Shown one piece after another: positions 18,013 to 26,669 of a DNA stretch of 64,000 nt. The translations under genes were made by a program, and so were the position numbers. The notes under the pieces were generated by a model. That model worked only from the letters and a program-made list of their open reading frames with translations. It was not told the DNA's origin and did no database searches. The DNA is from Ga0077555 sp963761475 (GTDB lineage Bacteria; Pseudomonadota; Alphaproteobacteria; Rhizobiales; Hyphomicrobiaceae), in the NCBI GenBank assembly GCA_963761475.1, contig CAVXGT010000013.1, positions 320,438 through 384,437 on the forward strand, written 5' to 3'. Each line of letters opens with the position of its first letter. Position 1 is the first letter of the stretch.

Positions 18013-18953
18013 GGGCCGACCTCTGCCAGGCGTTGGTCGAGAGCGGCTGCGGCCACTGCCGCGAACAGGGCCATGACGAAGCGGCGGGCGGGACAGGCCG
18101 ACCAGTGGGCCGCTGAGAACTCGTAGCCGGACGGCGTATCGGCGGCCAGGGCACCGCGCATGCGCATGACGACGAGGGTATGGGGCGGCAGGCGCCCGTC
18201 GACGTGGGGAAGGGTCAGGCACTCCGGACCGGACTGGCGAACGATGCGCGCTGGCGCGGTACGGATCGCGGCCCAGGCGAGGTCGCGGGCGGTGGGTCGT
18301 TTGCCCGCGGGCGCCGCCTCGACGATCGCTCGCATGGTGCGCAGGATCTCACGACCGTTGGCGAGCGTGACCTCGATGGCGTGGAGGCCGTAGAGATCGC
18401 CGCCGACGTGGCCGATGATCTGCTCGCGGGCGCGCCTGTCCGATCCTGTCAGGCGGAGCATGAAGGCGAACGGGGAGAGCATCGACCGCGCGCGCTCGAT
18501 GCGGCGGTGCAGCTTGAGGAGATGGCGACCGATCGGCTTGTAGGCATCGTCGCGCGGGGGCTCACGGCCGTCGGCCATGTAAGGCCATGCCGTAACATAG
18601 GCGAGGGCTGCTTCCGCATCGCGGCGCTCGCTACCGGTGGCGACGAAGCGCGCCATCTGCGCGATTGGGATCGCAGGGAAATGCTTTGCTTCAGAGATAC
18701 CATCAAGCTTCTGCGCCAGGTCGGCCTGGCCTTTGGCGCGGATATCGCTCTGACGGGGAAGGAAGGCTGGCAGCACCATGCCACGGCGGCGAAACTGTCG
18801 CTCGAGCATGCGGACGATTCCCCGATTGAGGAGCCGGCCCTTGCGCACAAACAGGCGTGCCAAACCCGGATGGGCCTGCAGTGCCTCGATCTCGCTCGCG
18901 CGGTCGACGACGACGATCGCCGCAATGCAGGGTATGGAGATCAGCCGCGCCAT
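18009..18953 (-). CDS. Short cytochrome P450-like haem-thiolate protein (divergent)
   Basis: A 314-residue protein, about 100 residues shorter than a normal P450. P450-like features: the opening AAIVVVDRASEIEALQAHP resembles a P450 beta-1 entry. RTAPARIVRQ (231-240) resembles the segment after the K helix, and LPPHTLVVM (255-263) resembles the loop before the haem. Near the C terminus, YEFSAAHWSACPARRFVMAL places Cys287 where a haem-thiolate ligand would be. Missing or odd: no AGxxT in the I-helix position, and the ExxR glutamate is replaced (WAAIR). A short or atypical P450 such as a hydroperoxide isomerase would fit the dioxygenase neighbours, as in fungal dioxygenase-P450 fusions, but this is inference. 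It lies 54 bp after the first peroxidase gene and is coupled to the OYE gene. Confidence 0.45.
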   Translation of the reverse strand: MARLISIPCIAAIVVVDRASEIEALQAHPGLARLFVRKGRLLNRGIVRMLERQFRRRGMVLPAFLPRQSDIRAKGQADLAQKLDGISEAKHFPAIPIAQMARFVATGSERRDAEAALAYVTAWPYMADGREPPRDDAYKPIGRHLLKLHRRIERARSMLSPFAFMLRLTGSDRRAREQIIGHVGGDLYGLHAIEVTLANGREILRTMRAIVEAAPAGKRPTARDLAWAAIRTAPARIVRQSGPECLTLPHVDGRLPPHTLVVMRMRGALAADTPSGYEFSAAHWSACPARRFVMALFAAVAAAALDQRLAEVGP

Positions 18954-19007
18954 CTGCCGCCTCCCCCTCGCCCCGACATTTCCGTTACGCTGCGCATGCC
19001 GGCTCGC

Positions 19008-20837
19008 TCAATCCTGTGGCCAAGGAAAAAAGCCATTGCGCACCCGGCCGACCTTTCCCGACAACTCAGGGAAATGGCGGACGAGAACGCTTGCAAAGCC
19101 GTTGTCGCGGATCCAGCGCATGCCCGTCGGCGTATAGGTTTCCTCGTTGAAGTCATCGGTGAAGAAGCGGTCGCTCTTAAGCCGGCGCGTCGCCATCAGG
19201 ATGAAGATGCGGAAGGCTGTGTCGGAAAAGCCGAAGCCAGGCGGCAGCGGCTCCGCCAGGCAACCAACGAGCAGATCGACTTCCTCCACGCTATCGTAGA
19301 CGCGGGCCAGCGCATCGGCTGCAGCGTTGTCGCCGCCGGCCAACTCGCGGAATGTCGCCGGCACCGGCATGCGCAACTGGCGGCGCATCTCGCAGTAACG
19401 CGGCACGCCGCGCTCGCGATCGCGGATGATGTCGATGGCGGCAAGGTCGATCACGTGGGGATTGGGGCCCTGTAGCGTCAGCCGGCGCAAGGTATTGGGA
19501 AAATTGTGCAGGCGGAGGGCGCCGATATTCATGGTGGCGAAGGAATAGAGGGCATCGGCCATGTCGACGTGCTCGAAGATGTCGCGCGTTTTTGCCCCGA
19601 CGCAGTCAACCAGGGGACGGCGGGCGGCGATGGCGTTGTCGGCAAGACGGCGGAAGGTCAGCTCGTCGGGCAGCAGCGAGTGCATGCGATAGACGGCGAC
19701 GAACTCCTCGGTAATGGCGAAGGGGCGGCCGTGGTGGTCCTTGGCCGAGCCGGGGATTCCGGTGATGCGCTCGCCCAGGCCGTGGCGGCCGTTGGCGCGC
19801 TCGTAGGCTTCCCCCAGCACGCCCCACCAGTTGGCGCGCATGCCAGCGCGCAAGGTTGCGGTGTTGAGGATGGCGGGCGTCCACTCGACGGCATGGATCT
19901 TGGCCATCAGGGCGGCATTGATCAGGCGGGCTTTCCCGAACAGCCACTCGCCGCGCGCGCCGGGATGATCGAGCAGGAGCTGGCGCGCAATGGCGTTGTG
20001 CTCGCGAACGAACAGATTTGTCATCAAGGACAGGCCGAGCCACCAGCTGTCGTTGAAGCCCGAGAGCTCGACACCTTTCTCCTTGTCGAGGCCGAGGAAA
20101 CCGCGGGCATCCAGGTAGAGCTGACCGTCCTCCAGCAACTTGCCGTCGGGGCTGGATCGCATCTGGCGGATGCGGGTGTTGGACGAGCCGTAGATCTGCG
20201 AGCCGTCCCACCAGTGGGTGACATGATTGCGGTAGGTCTCGGGCAGGCCTTCATCCTCGGGGCCGCGATCGGGATCGGCCAGGGTACGGTGCACAGACAT
20301 GTGGTGGGGTGTGTTCGTTGGCCCGCCCTCCCAGGCATCGCCATCGGGCAACGGGACATCAATGCGGCGCGAGGGGTCGTTGTCGCCATGACTGAACCAG
20401 TCGTGCGTCATGAATTGGAGCCAGGCGCCGGTCAGCAAATTGAGATGCGGCACGGGAAGGAACGCCTTGCGCGCCAGCAGCTCGTTCGAGATCACACGGG
20501 GGTTCGGCGTAAGCAGCGTGTCGTCTTGCTCTCCGTAGGCTTGGCTCAAGGGCACATTGCGCGTGAAACGAGTGCCGGCCATGCCCATGCGCGGCACAGA
20601 TAGATCGTTATAGGCGCCATCGGCAGTGCGGAACCGCCGGATGTCGGGAGCGCCAACCTTGTCCTCGAGCCTTTCATGCTCCGGGAACTCGAGGGGCGGT
20701 TGGCCGTGCAGGTTGCGGCGCCGCAGATCGCGCTGCAGTGCCATCAGGTTTGCCACCGACAGCACGAACGGCATCCGGTACCAGGGAACCCGCCGGTTGA
20801 GAAGCCGGAACGCGGCACTTACAAGGCCCCTCATCAT
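19008..20837 (-). CDS. Fatty-acid alpha-dioxygenase-like haem peroxidase (PIOX type, first copy)
   Basis: First gene of the operon; 609 residues, full length for plant-type alpha-dioxygenases, which convert fatty acids to 2-hydroperoxy acids. Visible motifs: distal haem His145 in LQFMTHDWFSH, Ca-site-like WWDGSQIYGSS near 210, MAKIHAVEWTPAILNT near 311 and GMRANWWGVLG near 332. Tyr383 and His386 in AVYRMHSLLPDEL have the Tyr-x-x-His spacing of the radical tyrosine and proximal ligand. Near 540 comes the C-terminal block FSDTAFRIFILMATRRLKSD with RFFTDDFNEETYT. This last block is strongly alpha-dioxygenase-like and unlike myeloperoxidase-type enzymes. No signal peptide is evident, though the N terminus is basic and hydrophobic, consistent with membrane association. 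Confidence 0.9.
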   Translation of the reverse strand: MMRGLVSAAFRLLNRRVPWYRMPFVLSVANLMALQRDLRRRNLHGQPPLEFPEHERLEDKVGAPDIRRFRTADGAYNDLSVPRMGMAGTRFTRNVPLSQAYGEQDDTLLTPNPRVISNELLARKAFLPVPHLNLLTGAWLQFMTHDWFSHGDNDPSRRIDVPLPDGDAWEGGPTNTPHHMSVHRTLADPDRGPEDEGLPETYRNHVTHWWDGSQIYGSSNTRIRQMRSSPDGKLLEDGQLYLDARGFLGLDKEKGVELSGFNDSWWLGLSLMTNLFVREHNAIARQLLLDHPGARGEWLFGKARLINAALMAKIHAVEWTPAILNTATLRAGMRANWWGVLGEAYERANGRHGLGERITGIPGSAKDHHGRPFAITEEFVAVYRMHSLLPDELTFRRLADNAIAARRPLVDCVGAKTRDIFEHVDMADALYSFATMNIGALRLHNFPNTLRRLTLQGPNPHVIDLAAIDIIRDRERGVPRYCEMRRQLRMPVPATFRELAGGDNAAADALARVYDSVEEVDLLVGCLAEPLPPGFGFSDTAFRIFILMATRRLKSDRFFTDDFNEETYTPTGMRWIRDNGFASVLVRHFPELSGKVGRVRNGFFPWPQD

Positions 20838-21207
20838 TCCCCCTGCATGAATGCGCCGGAACTCAAGATCCGATCACAGCCCGCGGGCATAACCAATTGT
20901 TGGCCAAGCCGCAATGAATTGTCATCCCTTCGGTCCCACTCGCCATCGAATTGCGCGAGGGTGCCAAGCGTGCGAGCCCTCATAATCTAGCCCGAGGCTG
21001 CGCAGTGGCCGAGGCCTTTTCCCTCATAACGGCGTTCCACTGGCCACGCGTGGTGCATGGAGGCCACGTGATCGGCCGGAACTCGACGGTGCTTACGCGC
21101 CCTGATGGCTGCCCGCGCGGCACATCAAGGCAAACACCGAACCTTGAAGGCGGACAACGCAACCTTTGGGCGAATGCAGCGCCACCTTCACCCCGGCCAC
21201 CCCGCGA
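20838..21207. other. Intergenic region upstream of the peroxidase operon
   Basis: 370 bp between the operon's first gene and the 3' end of the GNAT gene, both on the minus strand, so it should hold the operon promoter. On the minus strand a short inverted repeat CCAA-N3-TTGG sits at 20893-20903, about 55 bp before the ATG. I could not assign a clear -35/-10 pair. No protein-coding sequence is evident. Confidence 0.4.
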
Positions 21208-21831
21208 TCAAGACGAGGTCTTACGCACACGAAGCGTCCGAGGTCCGAGCAACGCATCGCCAGTATCGAGCTTCCGCGACAGAAAAATGGCCGCATCGAG
21301 TTTTTGGAAATTGCGCTTGCGGTAGAACTTGAGGGCGTCCTCGTTGTTCTCGGCCACTTCGAGCACGATGTGCGTCGAGCCGCGCAAGCGGGCTGCGTGC
21401 TCGATCTGCTCGAACATGAAGGAGCCGATGCCGAGGCCGTGGTAGTCGGGGTGGACGGCAATCTCTTCGACGAACAGGGGACGCATGCCGCGCTTCTCGA
21501 AGTAGCGGTAGTTCATCCAGTTGTCGGAACCGGCGATGGAGTAGGCGTACTCGGCATAGCCCACCAGTTGGTAGCGCTCATCCTGGCGCAACTCGAAGAC
21601 GAGCTGCTCGATGCCCTCCTCCTCGTAGATCTCCATGAAATGCTTTTTGTGGCGTGGGCGCTGATACTCGACGGTCTCGCGGTTGACGTCACGAAAGACG
21701 AGTTTCAGGAATTCCCAGACGCGGTTGATGTCGCGCCGGTGCATGCGCCGCACGCGGAGTTCCATGTTCTCGATCGACACCGGAGGTGACGGTTGTTTGG
21801 ATGTGGCCTTGATCTGGCGGCTGCGTGCCAT
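21208..21831 (-). CDS. GNAT family N-acetyltransferase
   Basis: A 207-residue protein whose core (residues about 24-185) is a GNAT fold. It has an N-terminal LRVRRMHRRDINRVWEFL, the acetyl-CoA-binding beta4/alpha3 segment VEEIAVHPDYHGLGIGSFMF with the Q/R-x-x-G-x-G/A-like HGLGIG, and ALKFYRKRNFQKLD near the C terminus. The acceptor substrate is unknown. The basic N-terminal 20 residues are probably disordered. It is followed on the same strand by the peroxidase operon after 370 bp and preceded by sbmA/bacA with a 74-bp gap. Confidence 0.85.
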   Translation of the reverse strand: MARSRQIKATSKQPSPPVSIENMELRVRRMHRRDINRVWEFLKLVFRDVNRETVEYQRPRHKKHFMEIYEEEGIEQLVFELRQDERYQLVGYAEYAYSIAGSDNWMNYRYFEKRGMRPLFVEEIAVHPDYHGLGIGSFMFEQIEHAARLRGSTHIVLEVAENNEDALKFYRKRNFQKLDAAIFLSRKLDTGDALLGPRTLRVRKTSS

Positions 21832-21905
21832 TGGTCTCCTACTCGATACTCACGTCGGGCGGGCGTTGGGGCTCCGACCCGCGTCCGGCAACGTTGGCGC
21901 GTCTT

Positions 21906-23150
21906 TCAAGGTTGGCCCTCGATGGTGGCGCGGTCAATGTCGGGCAGTGGGGCGCCGGTGAAGGCGGCCTCGAACGCCAGCAGGCGCTTTCTGATCGACA
22001 GCAACTCGATGATGGTCGTCCAGGAATTGACGAGATACTGGAACGAGCTCGAGACTTGCGAGAAGGCCGTCAGGATCTGCTGCAGGATGCCGAACGTGAT
22101 CTTACCGGCGGCGATGGTCGGGACCAGGATGATGTAGGCGAAGATGTTGTCGGCCTGGATGTAGAGGCCACGACAGATGTTGAAATAGACATAGTGGAAG
22201 TAGAGCCGGAAGTAGGCTGCACGCACATTGGTGAAGAGGTCGCGGACCGCCATCGGCTGGGCGCGATCCGCATTGTCCTCACCATAGACCAGCTCCTTGC
22301 GGTAGGCGGCCTCGACTCGCTGGTTGAGAAAGGCGAGACCGGGCAGCTTGAGGCCGGCAACAGCCAGGAGAACCGTTCCAAACAGTGACCAGAAGATCGA
22401 GGCGAACAAGAGCGGCGCTGCGATCTTGCCGATGATCGGCAGCTCGCTCACATAGCTCGAGAGGGCAAACAGAATGGGGAGGAAGGCAAACAACGTCATG
22501 ACGGATTCGATCATGGTGACGCCGAGGTCCTCCATGATGGTGGCGAAGCGCATCGTGTCTTCCTGCACGCGTTGTGCAGCACCTTCGATGCGGCGGATCT
22601 CAGGCCAGCGGGACATGTAGTAATCATTCATGGCCGTCCGCCACCGGAAGACATAGTGACTGACGAAGAACTTGGTGACGACGTAGACACCCATCCACAC
22701 CAGGGCGATCTCGGCAAAGATCAAGCACAGGCCATAGAGCTCAGCGGCCGTCGTGGTGGATTTTCCCGACAGGGCGTTCTGGACGGCATCGAAGAACGGC
22801 CGGCGCCAGTTGTTGATCGCGACGGAGACCTGCACGGAGTAGTAGGAGGAGAAGATGATCAGCATGGAGCCCACGACCGACCACCATTGCCAGGGATGCG
22901 GCGCGAGGCGGAACCAGGCGGCGGCAAACAGGCTGCAAACCGCGAGGACGTAGGCATAGAAGTAGAGGAAGTGCGGCGTCGCAAAATGACCGAGACCAAT
23001 CACCGGCTCGTCCGGCACCTTGGCCGGCAGGACGCCCAGGCTGACGCCCAATTTCTCGGCCGCGAAATACCAGAGCGCGACCACCAACGCCGCATAGACC
23101 ACGGCCGACAGGAAGAACAGCTTCGGCCAAGGGAAGAAGGATTTGAACAC
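21906..23150 (-). CDS. SbmA/BacA-like peptide transporter
   Basis: A 414-residue inner-membrane protein of the SbmA/BacA family. These are proton-driven importers of proline-rich and other peptide antibiotics, and in rhizobia BacA is needed for bacteroid survival and very-long-chain fatty-acid modification of lipid A. It has about seven to eight membrane segments, starting MFKSFFPWPKLFFLSAVVYA. Typical blocks are VAINNWRRPFFDAVQNAL, WRTAMNDYYMSRWPEIRRIE and GAAQRVQEDTMRFA. No ATPase domain is fused, so it is SbmA type rather than the ABC-fused BclA type. It is divergent from the cytochrome P450 gene. Confidence 0.9.
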   Translation of the reverse strand: MFKSFFPWPKLFFLSAVVYAALVVALWYFAAEKLGVSLGVLPAKVPDEPVIGLGHFATPHFLYFYAYVLAVCSLFAAAWFRLAPHPWQWWSVVGSMLIIFSSYYSVQVSVAINNWRRPFFDAVQNALSGKSTTTAAELYGLCLIFAEIALVWMGVYVVTKFFVSHYVFRWRTAMNDYYMSRWPEIRRIEGAAQRVQEDTMRFATIMEDLGVTMIESVMTLFAFLPILFALSSYVSELPIIGKIAAPLLFASIFWSLFGTVLLAVAGLKLPGLAFLNQRVEAAYRKELVYGEDNADRAQPMAVRDLFTNVRAAYFRLYFHYVYFNICRGLYIQADNIFAYIILVPTIAAGKITFGILQQILTAFSQVSSSFQYLVNSWTTIIELLSIRKRLLAFEAAFTGAPLPDIDRATIEGQP

Positions 23151-23340
23151 GGAGGTTCTCGCGGCGATGAGGAGGATTGCGGACCCGCGCTTATAGCCGA
23201 CGAGCGCTGGCGGCGTCCGTTACATCTTTGCAAGAGTGGACGGGAACAGCGGGTGGGGCTGCTGGATCGACTGGACGGGGCCCAAATCCGTGTCACAATT
23301 GTCGCAGGTCCAGCTCAATCGCCCACCAGGGGGATCTGCC

Positions 23341-24612
23341 ATGTCTGCCGCCATCGCCGCAAACGCCAGCAGCCCGACCGCCGTCGACCTCTCGGACGGC
23401 CAGGCCTTCGCCAAGGGCTTTCCGCACGCCCACTTCGCATGGGCTCGGGCGCACGCGCCGGTGTACTGGCACGAGCCCACGCCTCGTACACCGGGCGGTG
23501 AGGGTTTCTGGGTGGTGAGCCGGCACGAGGACATCATGGGCATCATGTGTGCACCCGAAACGTTCTCATCGGACCTGGTGGCGCCGCGCACCGGCGGCGG
23601 CACCGGCATCAACGACGACCCACAGGCCGGCCGGACCATGATCTTCATGGACGATCCCCGCCACAAGCGGTTCCGCAGCCTCGTAAACAAGGGCTTCTCG
23701 GCGCGCTCGATCCTGGCACTCGAGACCGAATTGCGCCGGCGCACTGCGGCGCTGATCGACGCCATGCCAGAAGGCGAGCCGTTCGATTTCGTCGAGGCGT
23801 TCTCCCGTGACCTGCCGCTGCAGGCGATCTGCCTGCTGCTCGGCGTACCGCAGGAGGAGCGGGCGCAGCTTGTCGAATGGGTGGACGCCAGCATCGCGGA
23901 GGCCAATGGCGACATCTTCTCACGTGAACACTTCCGAAAGCTGCGCGACTACGGTCTCGATCTCATCAAGACAAAGCGTCAGAACCTCACGGACGATGTG
24001 CTCTCGACAATCATCAAGGCGCGGCTAGATCCCGGCGAGGAAGGCAGCGATGGCGGCCCCCTCAACGACCAGGAGCTGGTCAACTTCTTCCTGCTGCTGT
24101 TTGCGGCGGGTTCGGAGACCACGCGCAGCGCCATCGGCGGCGGCATGCACGCGCTGATGGAGCACCCCGATGAAATGGAGCACATGCGCAGCGCCGAAAT
24201 CACCCAGACCCGGATCGCACTCGACGAGATCCTGCGATGGACGACGCCATCGATCTACAAGCGGCGGACGGCGACCCGCGACGTCGAACTGCACGGCCAG
24301 CAAATCCGCCGCGGCGACAAGGTCACGTACTGGGAGTTGTCGGCGAACCGGGACGAGATGGTGTTCGACCTGCCATTCCGTTTCGACACGAGGCGGGCGC
24401 CGAACCTGCACCTCGCGTTCGGATTCGGCACGCACGTGTGCCTCGGCGCCAGCCTTGCGCGGCTGGAGCTCAGGGTGGCTTTCTCCGAGCTGCTGGGCCG
24501 AATCGCGACATTCACGCCGGAGGGCCCGATCGACCTGATGCCGTCGAACCGACTGCTCGGCATCCGGCACATGCCCGTGAGCATCCGGAAAAAGGCAATT
24601 CTTGCGGCGTAA
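23341..24612 (+). CDS. Cytochrome P450 (bacterial class I type)
   Basis: A soluble 423-residue monooxygenase. The start at 23341 is chosen for the strong AGGGGGA ribosome-binding site just upstream and the family-like MSAAIAANAS start; an open frame further upstream is not needed. All P450 landmarks are present: I-helix FAAGSETTRSA near 255, K-helix ExxR in DEILRWTTP near 298 and the haem loop AFGFGTHVCLGASLARLE near 362 with the thiolate cysteine. It needs ferredoxin and reductase partners, none of which are adjacent. The substrate is unknown; the N-terminal region is reminiscent of terpene, steroid or fatty-acid hydroxylases. Confidence 0.95.
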   Translation: MSAAIAANASSPTAVDLSDGQAFAKGFPHAHFAWARAHAPVYWHEPTPRTPGGEGFWVVSRHEDIMGIMCAPETFSSDLVAPRTGGGTGINDDPQAGRTMIFMDDPRHKRFRSLVNKGFSARSILALETELRRRTAALIDAMPEGEPFDFVEAFSRDLPLQAICLLLGVPQEERAQLVEWVDASIAEANGDIFSREHFRKLRDYGLDLIKTKRQNLTDDVLSTIIKARLDPGEEGSDGGPLNDQELVNFFLLLFAAGSETTRSAIGGGMHALMEHPDEMEHMRSAEITQTRIALDEILRWTTPSIYKRRTATRDVELHGQQIRRGDKVTYWELSANRDEMVFDLPFRFDTRRAPNLHLAFGFGTHVCLGASLARLELRVAFSELLGRIATFTPEGPIDLMPSNRLLGIRHMPVSIRKKAILAA

Positions 24613-24665
24613 CGTCCTGGCGGTTTCGGCTTCGTCGGAGTGGGCGCGGCGGACGATGGCGCCGA

Positions 24666-26618
24666 TCACAGGCGCCCGGAAGTGATCTTCTCGCCTTCGA
24701 GGCGTTTTTCGGCCTCGAGCGCCTGGGCCAGTTCCTCGCGCTTCTTTTCCGCTTCGCGCTGGCGGTTCCACAACGAAGCGTAAAGGCCATCCTGGGCCAT
24801 CAACTCGCCATGTGTCCCCTGCTCGACGAGGCGGCCCTTGTCCATGACGAGGATGGTGTCGGCGGTGACGATGGTCGACAGGCGGTGGGCAATGACGAGG
24901 GACGTGCGGTCCTTGGAGACGCGATCCAGGGCGTCCTGGATCTCCTTTTCGGTGTGGCTGTCGAGAGCGCTCGTCGCCTCGTCCAGGATAAGGATCGGCG
25001 GGCCCTTGAGGATGGTGCGAGCGATGGCGACGCGCTGCTTCTCACCGCCGGAGAGCTTCAGGCCGCGCTCGCCGACCATGGTGTCGTAGCCCTCAGGCAG
25101 CGTCCGAATGAAGGTGTCGATTTGAGCAAGGCGGGCTGCGGCCATGACCTCGTCGTCGTTGGCGTCGGTACGGCCGTAGCGAATGTTGTAGAGGATGGTG
25201 TCGTTGAAGAGGACGGTGTCCTGCGGCACCACGCCGAAGGCCTGGCGCAGCGAAGCCTGCGTGACGTCTCGAATGTCCTGACCGTCGATGGTGACGGCGC
25301 CGCCAGCCACGTCATAGAAGCGCATGAGGATGCGGCTGATGGTGGACTTGCCGGCGCCGGAGGGACCGACGATCGCCACCATCTTGCCAGCGGGGACATC
25401 AAAGGTGAGCCCGGAGAGGATCGGGCGCGAGGTTTCGTAGTGGAAGGCGACGTTGTCAAAGCGGATGGCGCCGCCGCTGACCTGCAGCGGCTTGGCGCCA
25501 GGCTTGTCCTCGACTTCGGGCGTCTGCTCGATCACGTCCAGCATGCGCTCGATGTCGGTGATGCCCTGCTTGATCTCGCGGTAGACCATACCCATGAAAT
25601 TCAGGGGGATGAAGAGCTGCAGCATCAAGGCGTTGACCATGATAAACTGGCCAACGCTCGCCGTACCCGCCATCACGGCCGACGCCGACATCGCCATACA
25701 GAACGTCAAGGCCAGAGTGAAAATGATGGCTTGACCAGCGTTGAGCACGGCAAGGGAGGTGTAGGTCTTGATTGAGGCCTGCTCGAAGCGGGCAATGGAG
25801 GCGTCATAGCGAGCGGCCTCGCGAGCCTCGGCGCCGAAATACTTGACGGTCTCGTAGTTAAGGAGGCTATCGACCGCCTTGGTGTTGGCGTCGGTATCGC
25901 TCTCGTTCATTTGGCGGCGGATCTTCACCCGCCATTCCGTCGCCTTCACCGTAAAGGCGAGGTAGCCGGTAATCATTGTGACGACGACCAGCACATAGCG
26001 CCAGTCGAACTCGAAGCCGAGAACGGCCAGCACCAGCGCGAACTCGATGATGGTCGGGATCAAGGTCATCAGCGTCATACGCGTGATGTTCTCGATACCC
26101 GTGCGCCCGCGCTCGAGGACACGGGTGAGGCCGCCCGTCTTGCGCTCCAGGTGAAACCGCAGCGAGAGACGATGCATGTGCTCGAATGTCGCCAGTGCGA
26201 GCTTGCGCACGGCATTCATGGCGATCTTGGCGAACAGAGCCTCGCGCGACTGCGTCAGCGCCACCATGGCAATGCGGGCGAGCCCATAGACGATGGTGGC
26301 GAGAATGGGGGCTGCCACCAGCCAAGCGACCTCGGCCGCAGGCACCCGACCACCGGAGACGGCCACCAGGGCGTCCGTCGCCCATTTGAACGTGAACGGC
26401 ATCGCCACCGTCACCAGCTTGGCCAGCAGCATCAACCCGAGCGATAGGGCGACGCGCAACTGCAGGTCAGGCCGATCGTGCGGCCAGACGTAAGGGGCCA
26501 ACGCTTTCAGCGCCCGCCATTGGCTGGTCGAGAGGCGGCGCTCGAAGAAGCCGGCACCCTCGCGCGGCGGTTGGCCGGCGCTAGGGGAAGCCGAGGGAGG
26601 CGGATGCTTGCCATGCAT
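24666..26618 (-). CDS. Atm1-type ABC exporter, fused permease and ATPase
   Basis: A 650-residue half-transporter that acts as a homodimer. Residues about 55-340 hold six transmembrane helices of the ABC exporter fold, with RFHLERKTGGLTRVLERGR and ALTFCMAMSASAVMAG typical of Atm1/HMT1 proteins. The ATPase follows: Walker A GPSGAGKST near 425, signature LSGGEKQRVAIART near 528 and Walker B ILILDEATSALD near 551. Alphaproteobacterial Atm1 proteins export glutathione-metal or persulfide species and protect against heavy metals. It is convergent with the P450 gene. Confidence 0.93.
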   Translation of the reverse strand: MHGKHPPPSASPSAGQPPREGAGFFERRLSTSQWRALKALAPYVWPHDRPDLQLRVALSLGLMLLAKLVTVAMPFTFKWATDALVAVSGGRVPAAEVAWLVAAPILATIVYGLARIAMVALTQSREALFAKIAMNAVRKLALATFEHMHRLSLRFHLERKTGGLTRVLERGRTGIENITRMTLMTLIPTIIEFALVLAVLGFEFDWRYVLVVVTMITGYLAFTVKATEWRVKIRRQMNESDTDANTKAVDSLLNYETVKYFGAEAREAARYDASIARFEQASIKTYTSLAVLNAGQAIIFTLALTFCMAMSASAVMAGTASVGQFIMVNALMLQLFIPLNFMGMVYREIKQGITDIERMLDVIEQTPEVEDKPGAKPLQVSGGAIRFDNVAFHYETSRPILSGLTFDVPAGKMVAIVGPSGAGKSTISRILMRFYDVAGGAVTIDGQDIRDVTQASLRQAFGVVPQDTVLFNDTILYNIRYGRTDANDDEVMAAARLAQIDTFIRTLPEGYDTMVGERGLKLSGGEKQRVAIARTILKGPPILILDEATSALDSHTEKEIQDALDRVSKDRTSLVIAHRLSTIVTADTILVMDKGRLVEQGTHGELMAQDGLYASLWNRQREAEKKREELAQALEAEKRLEGEKITSGRL

Positions 26619-26669
26619 AGCATGGTGATAGTCCCGCGCGGCTGGATTGTCGAACGAGGAATTGGCGGC

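Noticed and set aside
18180..19475. 431-codon plus-strand open frame
   Set aside because: Antisense across the P450-like and first peroxidase genes, which show real motifs in the minus frame.
9652..24612. Classical secondary-metabolite (PKS/NRPS/terpene) cluster around the P450 and peroxidases
   Set aside because: No synthase, carrier protein or cyclase genes are present; the genes are all redox or transport functions.
24237..25775. 512-codon plus-strand open frame
   Set aside because: Overlaps the P450 3' end in another frame and is antisense to the Atm1-type exporter, both solid genes.
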